A stretch of DNA of 8,989 nucleotides from Bryobacterales bacterium (lineage in GTDB: Bacteria > Acidobacteriota > Terriglobia > Bryobacterales > Bryobacteraceae), in assembly GCA_003132905.1 (NCBI GenBank), contig PKZC01000265.1, forward strand, positions 570-9,558, written 5' to 3'. Position 1 is the first letter of the stretch, and each line of letters opens with the position of its first letter. The notes below the pieces were generated by a model. That model was not told the origin of the DNA. It worked only from the letters and a program-made list of their open reading frames with translations, and did not search any database. The position numbers and the translations under genes were made by a program. Shown here one piece after another: positions 6,084 through 8,989 of this stretch.

Positions 6084-8989
6084 CGTCCACCAGCGTGGGC
6101 ATCCGCTCTTCGAGCAGAAATTCGGTGGATTGCACCAACGGGTCGTGATGAAACCGTTCTTGCATCCGATTCCCTAAGAGTGCATTGTCAATGGCCAGCA
6201 GCGCCATCCCTTGGTGATGCGCCATGAAGCAACGGACCACTTCGGGAGTTCCACCCGGGCCTGACCGCGAATAGTCGATGGACTCAAAAAAGCCATGCCG
6301 GGTCCACCAGCCCTTGGCCGCCATCGCACGCAGATTCATAGCGGCGCGTGCCGGATCGATCATGAGAGCAAGCATGCTGGCATACGGGGCAATCACTAGC
6401 CGATGAGCATCTTCGCCGCTTGCGGCTAAAGGCGGAACTCCGAACGCGTAGTATTGATATTGACCGCGCTGATCGCGTTCGGAATGCGCGGCTTCCGAAA
6501 TCCCCCAGGGCACACCGCGCTCCTGCGCATAGGCCTGCTGGACGCGCACGGCGGCTTTGAGCGAACGATCCAGCAGCGTACCCGAGTAGGAACGCAGATG
6601 AAGCTGCGGCATGAGGTATTCAAACATGGTGCCGCTCCAGGCGAGCAGCGTCACCTGGTCGCGATAAGCAGTGAGTTTCCGTCCCAACCGTAGCCACGTC
6701 TCGCGCGGAATGTCGCCTTTGGCGATGGCCAGAAAAACCGCGGTTCGGGCTTCGGATGCCAGAAGGTCGTAGTAAGATTGATCGCCCCGGTCGGCGTCCA
6801 CGTTGTAGCCGATGCGAAGAAGCTGGCGGTTTTCGTCGAAAAGGAACCCAAAGTCCATGTCGTCGAAATAACGCTGCGACAACCGCGCGATGCTGTGGAA
6901 ACGCTTTGCCAGATCGAGCGCCACGCCCCGAGCAACTGGGAGCTGCCGGAGCAATTGTTCCAAGACGTCGCGCACCATGGGATAAAGCGGGCGCGAACTC
7001 GACAGGCGCTCACGGCATCGTTCCCGAATACGCTCGTAAGCTTCCGGCAATTCGCCAAGCATCGGCACTTTGCTCAATTCCGCCATCAACGGAGTGAATG
7101 TATCGTCGCGCATACAAACGCGAAGCTCAGGCTCGAGCGCGGGTGCGAGCCACGGCGCCAGGCGATAGAGTTGGTCGAGCGCGGCATTCATACGCTCGGT
7201 AAGCAGGCCCTCCCAGTAGCGCAGCTCGTCAGACTTGACGCGAGCGTGTACCGGAACCAGCTGGGCCTTGATGCGATCAATCAGGTCGCGCGATTCGGTG
7301 AGCACCGCTTCCCAGAAGAAGAGATCCTTGGGCTGGCATTCCAGCTGCCGAAGCAGGTTGCCAAAAAGCTTCATCCGCGAGAACGTTCGCGATTCATAGG
7401 GCACTTCGTCGCGCAGCCGCAAAACGTGGTCCCGAAGGCCGTCCAGCGTGTCTTGATCGAGGATCGGTTGCTTCAGCAACAACAAACAGCCTTGGCGGAG
7501 CGACGCAAGCGAAGCGGCCAGATTTCCGCTATCGACACTGGAGACATATTGCGGCGTCAGCGGAAGGCGCGTATTGGTGTGATACCAGTTAAAGAAATGC
7601 CCACGGTAGCGCGGCATTTCTTCCAGAGAATGCAGTATCCGCTGGGTGCGATGCGACATTTCGTCCAGATTCAAATACCCGAAGTCATGGGCCGCTAATT
7701 GCGCGGTCAGAGACAGCCCCAGATTCGTGGGCGAAATGTGATGCGTCACTAGCGACGGATTTTCCTGAATGTTGTCGGGAACCAGCCAGTGATGCTCCTC
7801 CCAGGAATGATCCGCAAAGTACCGCCAGGTGCGCAGCGCCGCTTCCCGCAGGAAGTCGCGATCCTTCGGCGTAATGGCCGCCGATTTAGGCAACGGTTCA
7901 TTCAGCCATCCAGCCACCAGGGGCGCTGTGATCCACAGAGCGCAAACCAACAGGACGATGATCGGAAGCGGACCCGCGAGAAATAGAAATGGAAGCCAGA
8001 GCAGCGATGAAACGTAGAGATACTGATCGAAGAGTGTGAAGCGCGGACCAGCGGCGATCTCCGATTGCGCCGTGGTTTCCCATTCGAGCAAGTTCGCATG
8101 GCTGACATATCTCCGCCATAGCGTCCTTACAATAGCGTCCGCCATCAGGCATGCTTGATGGGGAAAGAAGACCAGGTTCAGCAGTGTGTCGCGGTGCGAT
8201 TCAACGAAACGCCCTCCCAGCACTTTGCTGAACGCCTTCCAGAAGCGCCGCTCCGGCGCACGAATGATATTGAGCAGCATGTCCACATAGGCTGGAACTT
8301 GCAGCAGCAACAATACCGCGATAGTCCAGCGAGCTTGGTGCGTAGTGGCGAGCCAACCGGTCAGCAACAGAAACAGAAGCGAGATCTCAAGCAGGCTGCG
8401 GCGCAGGTTATCCACTATCTTCCAACGCGAAAGAGCCGACAGCGGATTCTTCTCAGCCCGGCCGCCAAACATGGGAGGATGCGGGAACAACCACGGCAGC
8501 AATTGCCAATCGCCGCGCACCCAGCGATGTTTGCGTTTCGAAAACGCACCGTAAGTGGCCGGGTAGTCCTCCACCAATTCCACGCTGATCAGGCCCGTGC
8601 GTGCGTGCTCGCCTTCGATTAGATCGTGGCTGAGAATTGCGTTCTCCGGAAAACGCTCGCCGACGGCCGCATCGAAGGCGGACACGTCGTAAATGCCCTT
8701 CCCCGTGAAGCTAGCCACGCCATGCAGGTCATGATAGACATCTGAGACCGATGCCGAGTAGGGATCAAAGCCCGGCTGTCCGCTGAAGATTCGGGCGATC
8801 CAGGAGCGCTGCGCCGAATCCACGCTAATCGCCACCTGCGGACGCAAAAGAGCGTGACCTTCAGTTACGGCGTTGGTCTCGGGATCCACAACCGGCCTGT
8901 TCAATGGATGAGCCATCGCGCCCACCATCTTTGCGGCGGTGTCGCGAGGAAGCTGCGTATCGGTATCGAGCGTGATGACGTACCGAATC
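6058..8989 (-). CDS. ndvB: Cyclic beta-1,2-glucan synthase-like protein (GT84 + GH189-type domain), partial at 5' end, no GH94 domain
   Basis: 976 residues are visible; the N-terminus lies beyond 8989. The visible part begins inside the GT84 glycosyltransferase: YVITLDTDTQLP carries the metal/UDP-sugar-binding DTD at residues 8-10. GT84 continues with SHDLIEGEHAR (120-130) and the acceptor-site motif RWVRGDWQ (155-162). Four membrane helices follow at about 199-217, 220-242, 325-340 and 341-360. From about 373 to 965 comes the PF10091 domain classed as GH189 in cyclic glucan synthases: SPTNLGLSL (419-427), GHFFNWYHT (463-471), SSVDSGNL (483-490), GFLFDENRQLL (714-724), LLASEAR (742-748), WSGTMFEYLMP (784-794), GVPWGISEAAHS (825-836) and MAHHQGM (922-928). 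A long helical insert fills about 500-700. Candidate catalytic acids are E746, E790 and E832. The enzyme is expected in the inner membrane, polymerising UDP-glucose into beta-1,2-glucan and closing rings. Canonical NdvB/ChvB proteins (about 2,800 residues) continue with a GH94 phosphorylase-like domain; here a TAG (6058-6060) ends the protein just after the PF10091 domain, and another in-frame TAG lies 8 sense codons on. Family assignment is firm; a cyclic product is less sure. Confidence 0.92.
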   Translation of the reverse strand, partial: IRYVITLDTDTQLPRDTAAKMVGAMAHPLNRPVVDPETNAVTEGHALLRPQVAISVDSAQRSWIARIFSGQPGFDPYSASVSDVYHDLHGVASFTGKGIYDVSAFDAAVGERFPENAILSHDLIEGEHARTGLISVELVEDYPATYGAFSKRKHRWVRGDWQLLPWLFPHPPMFGGRAEKNPLSALSRWKIVDNLRRSLLEISLLFLLLTGWLATTHQARWTIAVLLLLQVPAYVDMLLNIIRAPERRFWKAFSKVLGGRFVESHRDTLLNLVFFPHQACLMADAIVRTLWRRYVSHANLLEWETTAQSEIAAGPRFTLFDQYLYVSSLLWLPFLFLAGPLPIIVLLVCALWITAPLVAGWLNEPLPKSAAITPKDRDFLREAALRTWRYFADHSWEEHHWLVPDNIQENPSLVTHHISPTNLGLSLTAQLAAHDFGYLNLDEMSHRTQRILHSLEEMPRYRGHFFNWYHTNTRLPLTPQYVSSVDSGNLAASLASLRQGCLLLLKQPILDQDTLDGLRDHVLRLRDEVPYESRTFSRMKLFGNLLRQLECQPKDLFFWEAVLTESRDLIDRIKAQLVPVHARVKSDELRYWEGLLTERMNAALDQLYRLAPWLAPALEPELRVCMRDDTFTPLMAELSKVPMLGELPEAYERIRERCRERLSSSRPLYPMVRDVLEQLLRQLPVARGVALDLAKRFHSIARLSQRYFDDMDFGFLFDENRQLLRIGYNVDADRGDQSYYDLLASEARTAVFLAIAKGDIPRETWLRLGRKLTAYRDQVTLLAWSGTMFEYLMPQLHLRSYSGTLLDRSLKAAVRVQQAYAQERGVPWGISEAAHSERDQRGQYQYYAFGVPPLAASGEDAHRLVIAPYASMLALMIDPARAAMNLRAMAAKGWWTRHGFFESIDYSRSGPGGTPEVVRCFMAHHQGMALLAIDNALLGNRMQERFHHDPLVQSTEFLLEERMPTLVDVRPVPEAA

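Noticed and set aside
6778..7698. Plus-strand open frame of 306 codons inside the synthase region
   Set aside because: The opposite strand encodes conserved PF10091 domain sequence throughout; this frame has shadow composition (Arg, Gln and His rich) and no motif.

Overview
The window looks like chromosomal DNA of a soil-type Acidobacteriota bacterium, probably in the Solibacter/Bryobacter neighbourhood. This is an inference from the moderately high GC, the mix of GTG and ATG starts, an M48 membrane protease of a type I associate with that phylum, and secreted glycoside hydrolases beside a very large glucan synthase gene. No mobile element, tRNA, rRNA or CRISPR array was found.

Left part, minus strand: positions 1-1111 encode all but the end of a membrane-bound sensor histidine kinase with a HisKA_3 dimerisation/phosphoacceptor domain; its ATPase domain runs off the left edge. 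Just upstream of it on the same strand is a 63-residue small protein gene (1213-1404) with a good ribosome binding site. A 214-bp gap (1405-1618) separates it from a divergent plus-strand gene (1619-1801) for a tiny exported Lys/Ala-rich protein, which is followed by a strong intrinsic terminator (about 1832-1879).

Middle part, plus strand: an M48 (Ste24-like) membrane metallopeptidase (1906-3093), a secreted GH39 glycoside hydrolase (3149-4639) and a secreted PF10091/GH144-type protein, probably a beta-1,2-glucanase (4644-6083). Gaps are 55 and 4 bp, so the last two at least are very likely one operon.

Right part, minus strand: 6058-8989 encodes the C-terminal 976 residues of a cyclic beta-1,2-glucan synthase-like protein (NdvB/ChvB type). 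It has a GT84 glycosyltransferase with a DTD motif, four membrane segments and a PF10091/GH189-type cyclisation domain. It stops exactly where canonical synthases continue into a GH94-like phosphorylase domain. It runs tail-to-tail into the GH144-type gene with a 26-bp overlap.

The probable theme of the right two thirds is beta-1,2-glucan (or a related glycan): a membrane synthase lacking its usual chain-trimming domain faces a secreted hydrolase homologous to the synthase's own middle domain, with a GH39 enzyme co-transcribed with that hydrolase. Domain assignments rest on reading motifs by eye; no database search was possible.
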